In this document: positions 7,210 through 14,809 of the stretch, one piece after another
Layout of the letters: each line of letters begins with the position of its first letter
How positions within the stretch are numbered: the first letter of the stretch is position 1
DNA from: Bradyrhizobium sp. BR13661
Lineage (GTDB): Bacteria > Pseudomonadota > Alphaproteobacteria > Rhizobiales > Xanthobacteraceae
Length of the DNA stretch: 64,000 bases
Reading direction: 5' to 3'
NCBI RefSeq assembly: GCF_029892425.1
Contig: NZ_JARXWB010000014.1
Coordinates: 161,030 to 225,029, forward strand
Made by a program: the position numbers and the translations under genes
The notes under the pieces: model-generated
The model's database searches: none
The model's input: only the letters and a program-made list of their open reading frames with translations
Told to the model about the DNA's origin: nothing

Positions 7210-9669
7210 TTACAATTCTGCCCGAATGGAGCCGAGGAAAGTCCGCGGTGCGCCGGGGAAAATGATCAGGCGGTTCGAGGAACTTTCATAGTAGTTGGTT
7301 CCAAATACGTTTTTGACGTTCAGCTGCAGGGTCATGGTCTTGATCTGCGTCTCGACCGGCGGCTTGAACCGATATTGAAGCATCGTGTCGACGCGGGCGT
7401 AGGCCGGCAACTGGAAACTATTTTGATTGTCACCCTGCCGTTCACCCACGGCGACTACGCCCGCCGCAGCGCTCAAGCCTTCCCAAGGTCCATGAGCGTC
7501 GTATTTCCCCCAGACTGCTCCTGAATTGTAGGGAACGTTGAGCAGCCGGTTACCGTTTTCGCTGACGGACGGGAAAACGGGTGTGAAATAAACGCTGCCA
7601 AGACCGCCGACTACATCCTGGATGTCAGGACCCTGTCCATTGACGATGCGGGCATCGGTGTAGCTGTAGCTCGCAATCACGCTCCAGTTGCTGTCGATCC
7701 GTCCGTTGAGATCGAACTCGAAGCCGCGGCTTCGCACCTCGCCGATCGGAATGGAGAAGCCGGCGCCGCCGAGGGCCTGGGTGATATTGGTCTTGACGAT
7801 GTCGAACACGGCCGCCGAGGCCGTCAGGCGCTTGTCGAGAAGCTCGGCCTTGATCCCGGCCTCGTACTGCCGCGACGTCTCCGGCGGAATGGCAGGCGAG
7901 CCTGGAACCGGCAGCGCGTCCTGCACTCCCAGTCCTTTGGTGTAATTCGCATACAACGAAAGCCACGGCGTGGGCTGCACCACAAGCCCCGCACGGGGGC
8001 TGAACGCTTGAGCCTTTGCGCTCAAAAATCCTGCTCCCGTATTGGGATCGTAAGGTCCCTCGGCTTGTTCCTGGGAGTCGAAGCCATAGCCGCTGCCGTA
8101 ATTCGCCCAGTCGTACCGTCCGCCGAGCAACACATGGAAGCGATTGTCGAGGAACGAGATCGTGTCTTGACCGTACACACCGCTCCAGCTTTCCCGCAAC
8201 GGATAGAAAGTGTTAGGCGCCGCGCCGCCGTAAGCGGACTGACCATAGACCGGATTGTAGATATTGATCGATCCAATGGTCGGGTCGAACTGAGTTGGAT
8301 TGAAGTAGGTCTGGATATTTTTGGTGAGATTGAAGTAGTCGACGCCGACCAGCAAGGCATGCTCGACCGGTCCGGTCCAGAGCTTGCCTTTGAGATCGAG
8401 ATTTGTTGCGAAAGTGCGCGCCTGGATATTGGCGTCCCAGATCCAACGGTCGACGACGCCGGTGGCCTCCGTGAAGGAAGCCGTACCGTACTGATGCTGC
8501 CCGTAACGCTGGTCGTTGAAGGCAAAACGGTTTGTCAGGCTCCAATCCTTGTTGAAGTCGTAGGTCCAGTCGAACCCGACGAGATGACGATCCTGAGTGT
8601 TGGGATTGGCCTGCGTATAAGCAGGCTCCTGGAGATATCGGCTGATAGGCACCGGCGCGGGGCGATTGCCAACGGCAGGAATGCCCATCGATTTGTCGAC
8701 GAACTCCGAGTGTTGATATTCATAGTCGATGTTGAAGCGGAACTGATCGTTCGGCCGGAAAGTCAGTGTCGGCGCGATGAAAACATTTTTGCTGTTGACG
8801 AAGTCGATGAAGGAATCTGCGCGGTCGTACGCGAGATTGACACGATAGAGCCAGGTCTTGTCTGCCGTCACGGGACCGGTGGTGTCGATTGTCGTACGGC
8901 TGAGGCCCCATGATCCGAATTGCTGCTGGATTGAGGTATAGCTGTAGTCAAGCGGACGCTTCGGTATCAAGTCGACGATGCCGCCCGGCTCGAGCCGGCC
9001 GTAAAGCATGGCCGCCGGCCCCTTCAGAATCTCAATCGACTGCAGGTTCGAGGTCTGGATGCCAGTGAGCTCCCAGACCCGCAGGTTGTTGCGATAAATA
9101 TTGACGTTATCAAAGCCACGGATGTTGAACCCGTCGTAGAAATTATTGCTGCTTGGCGTGTTGCTCGGTGGCTGAACGCTGCTGACATACCCGACGATTG
9201 CATCGCGTACGCTAATATCCTGGCGGTCGTCCATCGCCTGGCGCGTCACGACCTGGACGTTTGCCGGAGTTTGCAGGATCGGCGTATTGTCCTTACCGGC
9301 CATGGCAGGGGCGTCATAGTCCACCGTGTAACCCGTGAAGCGGCCGCCGGGTCCGGCGCCATATTGGCTGCTGCCGACTTCGGTGGCTGGCTTGCTCTCC
9401 GGTGATGGAGTCCGCACCGCTTGAGTGCGTCTCGTGGTGCGCGCAGGACGTTGAGCCGAGCGGGCAGCCTTGGGCTTTCGTGGTGTTGGCGCGCTGACAA
9501 CGACAGGCGGCAGCGGCGACTGCCCACTACCGGTTGCATTCGATGCCGCCGCTACGACGGTACGCGCGGGATCCGCCGCTGGTGGGCCCGAGACAGTTTG
9601 CGCGAAGGAACTGATGGGAACAGCGGCAACTGAAGCGGCAGCGCATAGTGCGGGTAGAAAACGAGACAT
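7210..9669 (-). CDS. TonB-dependent siderophore-type outer membrane receptor
   Basis: An 819-residue receptor with a signal peptide (cleavage near SSFAQ), a Pro/Arg-rich linker, a plug domain with the typical IEILKGPAAMLYG signature, and a 22-strand barrel ending FLGSIRAEL. The N-terminal extension lacks an obvious secretin/TonB signalling domain. It follows a DUF2946-like leader by 36 bp and precedes a PepSY protein by 8 bp. Its Shine-Dalgarno GGAG (9677-9680 on the plus strand) can pair with the last codons of the leader. Substrate is unknown. The operon ends in a copper chaperone, so a copper complex is as likely as a ferric siderophore (inference). Confidence 0.93.
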   Translation of the reverse strand: MSRFLPALCAAASVAAVPISSFAQTVSGPPAADPARTVVAAASNATGSGQSPLPPVVVSAPTPRKPKAARSAQRPARTTRRTQAVRTPSPESKPATEVGSSQYGAGPGGRFTGYTVDYDAPAMAGKDNTPILQTPANVQVVTRQAMDDRQDISVRDAIVGYVSSVQPPSNTPSSNNFYDGFNIRGFDNVNIYRNNLRVWELTGIQTSNLQSIEILKGPAAMLYGRLEPGGIVDLIPKRPLDYSYTSIQQQFGSWGLSRTTIDTTGPVTADKTWLYRVNLAYDRADSFIDFVNSKNVFIAPTLTFRPNDQFRFNIDYEYQHSEFVDKSMGIPAVGNRPAPVPISRYLQEPAYTQANPNTQDRHLVGFDWTYDFNKDWSLTNRFAFNDQRYGQHQYGTASFTEATGVVDRWIWDANIQARTFATNLDLKGKLWTGPVEHALLVGVDYFNLTKNIQTYFNPTQFDPTIGSINIYNPVYGQSAYGGAAPNTFYPLRESWSGVYGQDTISFLDNRFHVLLGGRYDWANYGSGYGFDSQEQAEGPYDPNTGAGFLSAKAQAFSPRAGLVVQPTPWLSLYANYTKGLGVQDALPVPGSPAIPPETSRQYEAGIKAELLDKRLTASAAVFDIVKTNITQALGGAGFSIPIGEVRSRGFEFDLNGRIDSNWSVIASYSYTDARIVNGQGPDIQDVVGGLGSVYFTPVFPSVSENGNRLLNVPYNSGAVWGKYDAHGPWEGLSAAAGVVAVGERQGDNQNSFQLPAYARVDTMLQYRFKPPVETQIKTMTLQLNVKNVFGTNYYESSSNRLIIFPGAPRTFLGSIRAEL

Positions 9670-9676
9670 GAGAGAA

Positions 9677-9722
9677 CTCCATGAACGACGGCGAGACGAG
9701 ATTCGCTAGATCGCCGATGGAG
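9677..9722 (-). promoter_or_regulatory. Stem that hides the TonB receptor ribosome binding site
   Basis: On the minus strand, CTCCATCGGCGA (from 9722 to 9711) encodes the end of the leader's last codons (PPSA). It pairs in two 6-bp blocks with TCGCCG (9694-9689) and ATGGAG (9682-9677), separated by a 6-nt bulge. ATGGAG is the receptor's Shine-Dalgarno, 7 nt before its ATG at 9669. A ribosome stalled on the leader's QGPP would occupy the 5' arm and free the site. Confidence 0.6.
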
Positions 9723-10083
9723 GTCCTTGGGACAGGCGCGGATCATGCCGGGAAGTTGGAAGAGCTAACGATGGCTCTTCGGTACGAAGTACCGTTGTGA
9801 TAGGTGTCCAAAAATTCGCATCCACCGTCACTGCTGGCGGCATCGTGGCGCTGGAGACAAGGATGCAAATGCGACAGAGGCCGTGTTGATCGCTGTTCAC
9901 TGGTGCAGAGCTTTGATCCGCCGAATCCGTATCCGCGAGCGCGTGGCAGATGGACTGAAGATCTTGCGGCGCGAGCATCATCGCGGTCGATTGAGCGGTC
10001 GCGGCAACCAATTGAAACGCGAAAAAGTAAGCGATCAAGGCACAGACCGCCCGCCTCAACCACATTTTTCGGAATATACCCAA
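9706..10083 (-). CDS. DUF2946-like leader protein, ends QGPPSAI
   Basis: A 125-residue protein with a TTG start behind GGGGAGG at 5-nt spacing. A single N-terminal membrane/signal segment (AVCALIAYFFAFQLVAA) is followed by a cysteine pattern, SICHAL then HGLCRICIL, that could bind a thiophilic metal. The C-terminus is QGPPSAI, resembling proline-rich arrest motifs. It is the first gene of the receptor-PepSY-PCu(A)C operon. I infer a sensor leader whose translation state controls the receptor, by analogy with the copper-responsive DUF2946 upstream ORF known in Bordetella. One of seven paralogues in the window. Confidence 0.8.
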   Translation of the reverse strand: MGIFRKMWLRRAVCALIAYFFAFQLVAATAQSTAMMLAPQDLQSICHALADTDSADQSSAPVNSDQHGLCRICILVSSATMPPAVTVDANFWTPITTVLRTEEPSLALPTSRHDPRLSQGPPSAI

Positions 10084-10299
10084 TCCAGCCTCCCCGGCAG
10101 ATGTCTAGCATCTTGTAGCCCGAAGCGGGAGTCCCTCCATGGCACGGCTGCTACGCCGTGGGTACCGATCTGACGAACCCGGCGAGAATTCGATCATGGC
10201 TCGTCACTCGACTGTAGCCTCGGTCCAGCCCGCCGGGAATAAATTTTCGAGGGCACGATCTAATCTCCTGCGCCTCGGCAGCAGGACAGGAGAACACCC

Positions 10300-10695
10300 T
10301 TGCACAAAACGTCGTATTTCGCCCGGACATTGGGCATGGCTCTGGCCGCCCTGGCCTCGCTCTGGAGCCCCGCCACCCTGGCCGCTAATCTCTCCGCCGG
10401 AGATCCCGCGCGTGGGGAGGAGCTTTACCAGGGCTGCATGGATTGCCATTCCATCGAGAAAAACGACGTTGGACCGATGCACCAGGGTGTCGTCGGCCGC
10501 AAGGCCGGCAGCGTGCTCGGCTACAACTACTCCCCGGCTCTGCGAAACGCGAACGTCGTTTGGACTGAGGACAATCTCGACAAATGGCTTACGAGTCCAC
10601 AAAGCTTCATTCCGGGAACGAAGATGTTCTATCAAGTCCAGAAGCCGCAGGATCGATTAGATATCATCGCCTATCTGAAGGAGCATGCGAAGTGA
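10300..10695 (+). CDS. Exported class I c-type cytochrome
   Basis: A 131-residue periplasmic monohaem cytochrome. It has a signal peptide (to about residue 29, LAANL), the haem site CMDCH near residues 46-50, and a probable Met axial ligand in PGTKMFY near residue 110. Length and motif order match the cytochrome c2/c550 type. The TTG start follows ACAGGAGA. It is a lone gene between a leader operon and plsX, both on the opposite strand. A soluble electron carrier for one of the terminal oxidases is a reasonable guess. Confidence 0.92.
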   Translation: MHKTSYFARTLGMALAALASLWSPATLAANLSAGDPARGEELYQGCMDCHSIEKNDVGPMHQGVVGRKAGSVLGYNYSPALRNANVVWTEDNLDKWLTSPQSFIPGTKMFYQVQKPQDRLDIIAYLKEHAK

Positions 10696-10775
10696 TGGAA
10701 TCCTGCCCGCTCCCCCGACGGATGTCACTTGTCGCTGCGGCCCGGAAAAGACTTCCGCGCTGGTCCCGATAATGC

Positions 10776-11795
10776 TTAAACCATTACGGGTTGCTGGATC
10801 GCATTCTGAAGATTGGTGTGAATTCGGAGGCGCGCCATTTTGCAGCCAAACAGGATTGCATCAGCGAAACTGTGACCATCTGCGCTGCCGTGACTTTTGA
10901 CCACGGTGCCGTTCAATCCCAAAAGAATGGCGCCGTTTGGCGGACGCAGCTTTTTCCGAAGCGCCGCAAAACTTGCGCGTGCCATTAGATAGCCGGCCCG
11001 AGCGCTCCAAGATGACCGAAATGCCTCTTCCACAGAGTTTTTGAGAAGGCGGGCTGTCCCCTCTGCTGTCTTTAGCGCGACATTCCCGGCAAACGCCTCG
11101 GTGACTACGACATCAACATCACCTGATCCAATGTCCGCCCCCTCGACGAAGCCCAGATATTGCTGACACTGAAGGTGGGCCTGCCGAAGTAATTCATCCG
11201 CGCTGTATACTTGCTGCCGTCGGTCAAAAGGGCTGAGATAGGAGCCCAATAGCCCTACCGTCGGTCTTTCGATCCCAAGCGCAGCACGTGCCAAGGCACC
11301 GCCCATCATCGCGAGATTAAATAGATGTTCGGCGTCAGCACCGATAGAAGCTCCGAGATCAAGAACGACAGTCTCCCCCTTCAGAGAGGGCCATAATCCC
11401 GCGAGGGCCGGCCGCTTGATATTGCCAACGGTTCGAAGCTTGATTTTCGCTAACGCCAACAGGGCGCCCGAATTTCCCGCCGATATAGCAAAATCAGCCT
11501 CACCTTTCTTCACGGCGTCGATTGCGAGGGCCATTGAAGATCTAGATCGACCAACTCGGAGTGCTTCGGCGGGTTTTTGATCCATTCGGATTTCGATCTC
11601 CGAATGGACAATGCGCGTTCGCTGTCGGAGTTTCGATCTTCTCACAACTAGTGCATCAAGGATTGCCCTGTCACCAAATGCAGTGAATTCCAGGTTCGGT
11701 GCACGCTTCAATGACAGCTCGGCGCCAGCTAGAACTACTGACGCTCCGAAATCTCCACCCATGCAATCCAGCGCTACGCGGACTCTTTCGGCCAA
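10776..11795 (-). CDS. plsX: PlsX-like phosphate acyltransferase
   Basis: A 339-residue protein matching PlsX, which makes acyl-phosphate from acyl-ACP for phospholipid synthesis. Family signatures visible: ALDCMGGDFG at the N-terminus, FAISAGNSGALLALA, and GLNGTVVKSHGSAD near the C-terminus. Length is that of the family. PlsX normally lies with rpmF and fabH; here it stands alone among metal genes, so it is probably an accessory copy. The segment GASIGADAEHLF replaces the more usual Asn/Cys-containing version. Activity not assured; family clear. Confidence 0.9.
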   Translation of the reverse strand: MAERVRVALDCMGGDFGASVVLAGAELSLKRAPNLEFTAFGDRAILDALVVRRSKLRQRTRIVHSEIEIRMDQKPAEALRVGRSRSSMALAIDAVKKGEADFAISAGNSGALLALAKIKLRTVGNIKRPALAGLWPSLKGETVVLDLGASIGADAEHLFNLAMMGGALARAALGIERPTVGLLGSYLSPFDRRQQVYSADELLRQAHLQCQQYLGFVEGADIGSGDVDVVVTEAFAGNVALKTAEGTARLLKNSVEEAFRSSWSARAGYLMARASFAALRKKLRPPNGAILLGLNGTVVKSHGSADGHSFADAILFGCKMARLRIHTNLQNAIQQPVMV

Positions 11796-12004
11796 CGGAA
11801 GGTCCTCCCAACGCGCCAGACCTGACTATCTATAGCGCAAATGCGGTTCGTTGTATCCGCTATCCAGCGGAAATCGGAAGCGAAGCATCTCTATGCGCAG
11901 AGATGTCAAGGCAGCAGTGTGAGGCCAAGGATTGCTCGGCGGGGCCACGCGACTAGTCCGCGCCAGACTTGAATAGCCCCAAAAACACACCAAACACAAC
12001 CAGT

Positions 12005-12038
12005 GAAGTATGATGTTTTTATTGAAACATCATACTTC
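12005..12038 (+). promoter_or_regulatory. Perfect 14-bp inverted repeat over the receptor start
   Basis: Arms 12005-12018 (GAAGTATGATGTTT) and 12025-12038 are perfectly complementary around a 6-nt loop. The first candidate start codon of the downstream receptor (12010) is inside the repeat. It may be a metal-regulator operator or an mRNA stem controlling initiation. Which one cannot be told from sequence alone. Confidence 0.6.
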
Positions 12039-14406
12039 AACCGCTAGGCTGGTTCCGGGAAAGCAAAGGCGCTTGGGAATGTTGTGGCGGTGTGGGGTAA
12101 GCCTGCTGATCATTGTCGCTGTCCAGCTGGCAGCAGCGGCGAGAGCGCAAACTCCGCCTATGAATGGCAGCACACCTCAAGCGGCACCGGCGACGTTGCC
12201 GCCCGTCGAGGTGGATGCACCTAAACAGCGCAATTTACAGAAGCGCCGACAGCAGCGGGACGCGCGTCGGGCTCGTAACCTACAACGACAAATCGCGAGT
12301 CTACCAAGCGCTGCCCCCCAGATCGTTGGTGGATCGGGCTCCGCCAACGTCGCATCAGGCGGCACACCGAGCCAGAACATGGCGAGCCAAACATCGGTGA
12401 CTGGAGAAACGCTTAATGCACGTCCCGTGACCCGCCCTGGGGAACTGCTTGAGGCCGTCCCCGGGCTGATCGTCACGCAGCATTCCGGCGAGGGAAAGGC
12501 CAACCAGTATTTTCTGCGCGGTTACAATCTTGATCACGGCACCGACATGGCGATCTGGGTCGATGACGTGCCGGTCAACATGCGGACCCATGCCCATGGT
12601 CAAGGCTATGCCGACCTCAACTGGCTAATGCCGGAAACTGTGAACCGGTTGGATATCCGCAAAGGTCCATGCTATGCCGACGAAGGTGATTTCGGGTCGG
12701 CGGGTAATCTGCATATCGGGTTGATCGATAGCGCGCCCAAAGCGATGGCTCAGGTTACCGCGGGGAGCTTTGGCTATTTCCGCTTCTTCGGCATGGACTC
12801 CAAGAAAGTCGGCGATGGCAATCTGCTGATTGCCGCCGAACGAGGGACCTATGACGGTCCATGGGTCACGCCCGACGATATGCAGAAGATCAATGGTCTA
12901 CTGCGCTACACCCAGGGGACTGCGACCGACGGTTTGTCCATCACCGGGATGGCCTATTCCAACCAATGGACCTCAACCGATCAGGTTCCGTTACGCGCAA
13001 TCACGGCTGGCCAGATCGACCGGTTTGGCTCAGAAGATCCCACCGACGGTGGCAGAACCAATCGTTTCGCGCTATCGGCCCGGATCGCTGGCACAGATGA
13101 CGCAGGTTCTTGGAAGGCCAACGCGTATCTGGTCAAGAGCCAGCTCGACCTGTTCAACGACTTCACATACTTCCTAGCTAATCCGGTGCTTGGCGATCAA
13201 TTTCACCAACACGATGACCGGTTGATGCTTGGTGCCAATGCCTCTCGCACACTCGTCGGTTCTCTCGCCGGACTTCCGATGGAAACCACGTTCGGCGCGC
13301 AAACGCGATACGATAACATCGCGCTTGCGTTGACCGACACCTACCAGCGCAGTTTTCTCTCCAATGTCCGCAGCGACAAGGTGGGCGAGTCCTCAATCGG
13401 CGTCTATGCGCAGAACACGGTGCGGTGGACCGATTGGCTGCGCACGACCGTCGGCCTGCGCGGCGATTTCTACCAGGCCAATGTGTTCTCGATCTATGAC
13501 AACAACAATTCCGGCAATGTCAGCGCGGGAATTGCCAGCCCGAAATTTACGATGACACTCGGCCCCTTCTACAAAACCGAGTTCTTCGTCGGCGCGGGTT
13601 ACGGAATGCATAGCAACGACGCTCGGGGTGCCACGACAACCGAAGACCCGAGTGATCCGTCCACTAAACTTGCCGCCTCGCCGCTGCTAGTTCGAACTAA
13701 GGGGGTGGAAACCGGCATCCGGACCCGGATCATTCCAGGTCTCGACTCGTCGCTAAGTGTGTTCCTACTCAACCAGGACTCCGAAATTATCTTCAGCGGC
13801 GATGCCGGTGATACCGAAGCGAGCCGGCCAAGCCGACGCTACGGTTTCGAACTGACCAATCACTATCGCCCAGTGTCTTGGATCGATGTCGATGCGGACC
13901 TTGCAATGACGCACGCCCGCTTTCTTGGCTACGACAGCGATCAAGCCGACGCCTACGCCTCGCTCGCCGGTTATCCGCAGGCGCAGATTGGCAACGCGTC
14001 AGGAAATTATGTCCAAAACGCTCCAGCGATGATCGCCTCGGCGGGTATCACGCTTGGCGAGAAGACAGGCTGGTTCGGCACGCTGCGCTGGCGCTACCTT
14101 GGATCGACTCCGCTGACCGAAGACAATGCTTTCCGTTCAATGGCAACCAGCATCTTCAATGGCCGAATTGGCTTCGGAACCGCTGACGGTTGGCGTATTC
14201 AGCTCGACGTGCTGAATCTGTTCAACACTCAAGCCAATCAGATCTCTTATGCTTACGGCTCTTTGATCAAGACCGATAGTCTCTACAACCTCTGCTATCC
14301 TGTGCAGACGGCGCCCGCAGCCGTTTGCCAGACGGGTGTTATGGACACCATTTTGCATCCCGTGGAACCGCTGACCTTCCGGGTGACTGTAGCTGGGACG
14401 TTTTAG
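12010..14406 (+). CDS. TonB-dependent outer membrane receptor
   Basis: A 798-residue receptor. A hydrophobic signal segment lies at about residues 25-46 (MLWRCGVSLLIIVAV...), then a basic, Gln/Arg-rich linker, then the plug (PGELLEAVPGLIVTQHSGEG, YFLRGYNLDHGTD) and a barrel ending VTVAGTF. The start could be 12010, inside the palindrome, or the ATG at 12079 directly before the signal segment; neither has a strong Shine-Dalgarno. No partner transporter is adjacent on this strand. A loop rich in His (NMRTHAHGQGYAD) near residue 195 suggests a metal or metal-complex ligand, not proven. Confidence 0.9.
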   Translation: MMFLLKHHTSTARLVPGKQRRLGMLWRCGVSLLIIVAVQLAAAARAQTPPMNGSTPQAAPATLPPVEVDAPKQRNLQKRRQQRDARRARNLQRQIASLPSAAPQIVGGSGSANVASGGTPSQNMASQTSVTGETLNARPVTRPGELLEAVPGLIVTQHSGEGKANQYFLRGYNLDHGTDMAIWVDDVPVNMRTHAHGQGYADLNWLMPETVNRLDIRKGPCYADEGDFGSAGNLHIGLIDSAPKAMAQVTAGSFGYFRFFGMDSKKVGDGNLLIAAERGTYDGPWVTPDDMQKINGLLRYTQGTATDGLSITGMAYSNQWTSTDQVPLRAITAGQIDRFGSEDPTDGGRTNRFALSARIAGTDDAGSWKANAYLVKSQLDLFNDFTYFLANPVLGDQFHQHDDRLMLGANASRTLVGSLAGLPMETTFGAQTRYDNIALALTDTYQRSFLSNVRSDKVGESSIGVYAQNTVRWTDWLRTTVGLRGDFYQANVFSIYDNNNSGNVSAGIASPKFTMTLGPFYKTEFFVGAGYGMHSNDARGATTTEDPSDPSTKLAASPLLVRTKGVETGIRTRIIPGLDSSLSVFLLNQDSEIIFSGDAGDTEASRPSRRYGFELTNHYRPVSWIDVDADLAMTHARFLGYDSDQADAYASLAGYPQAQIGNASGNYVQNAPAMIASAGITLGEKTGWFGTLRWRYLGSTPLTEDNAFRSMATSIFNGRIGFGTADGWRIQLDVLNLFNTQANQISYAYGSLIKTDSLYNLCYPVQTAPAAVCQTGVMDTILHPVEPLTFRVTVAGTF

Positions 14407-14529
14407 TTCGCCTTCGACTGCCGGGCAAAACAGACACACTTTGCGAGCGATCGTCGAACCGGCTGCCGGACATACTCTATTGATATTGACGGCCTACCGC
14501 GCAGATGCCACTTTGGTGATTGGTAGTGT

Positions 14530-14705
14530 CCGTAAGGACTATCCAAGGGAATGCGGTGCGTCCACTCAGTGGACAATTCCGCGGCTGCCCCCGCAACTGT
14601 AGGCGGATAGCCGACGACCAGCAAAACCACTGGAGCCTCTTGGTCTCTGGGAAGGTGGTCGAAGGCGATAACCCGCGAGCCAGGAAACCTGCTGCCAGCC
14701 ATGAG
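14530..14705 (+). promoter_or_regulatory. Cobalamin riboswitch
   Basis: The highly conserved core CTGCCCCCGCAACTGTA is at 14585-14601. It is preceded by the GGGAATGCGGTGCG block with a short hairpin (TCCACT/AGTGGA). It is followed by CTGGGAAGG, GGCGA and GAGCCAGGAAACCTGC in canonical order, so the full B12-box architecture is present. It lies about 100 bp before a TonB receptor that is followed by a NiCoT permease, so B12 should repress both. The boundaries are approximate. Confidence 0.93.
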
Positions 14706-14809
14706 TCACGCGCGAACGCATTGGGCGGGGTGCCCTGATGTCGGACAAGTAGCCGGTGCATCTGCCGCCTGGGGCGAAGGTAGATGACTAAGGCAACCGC
14801 GGTGGCAGT

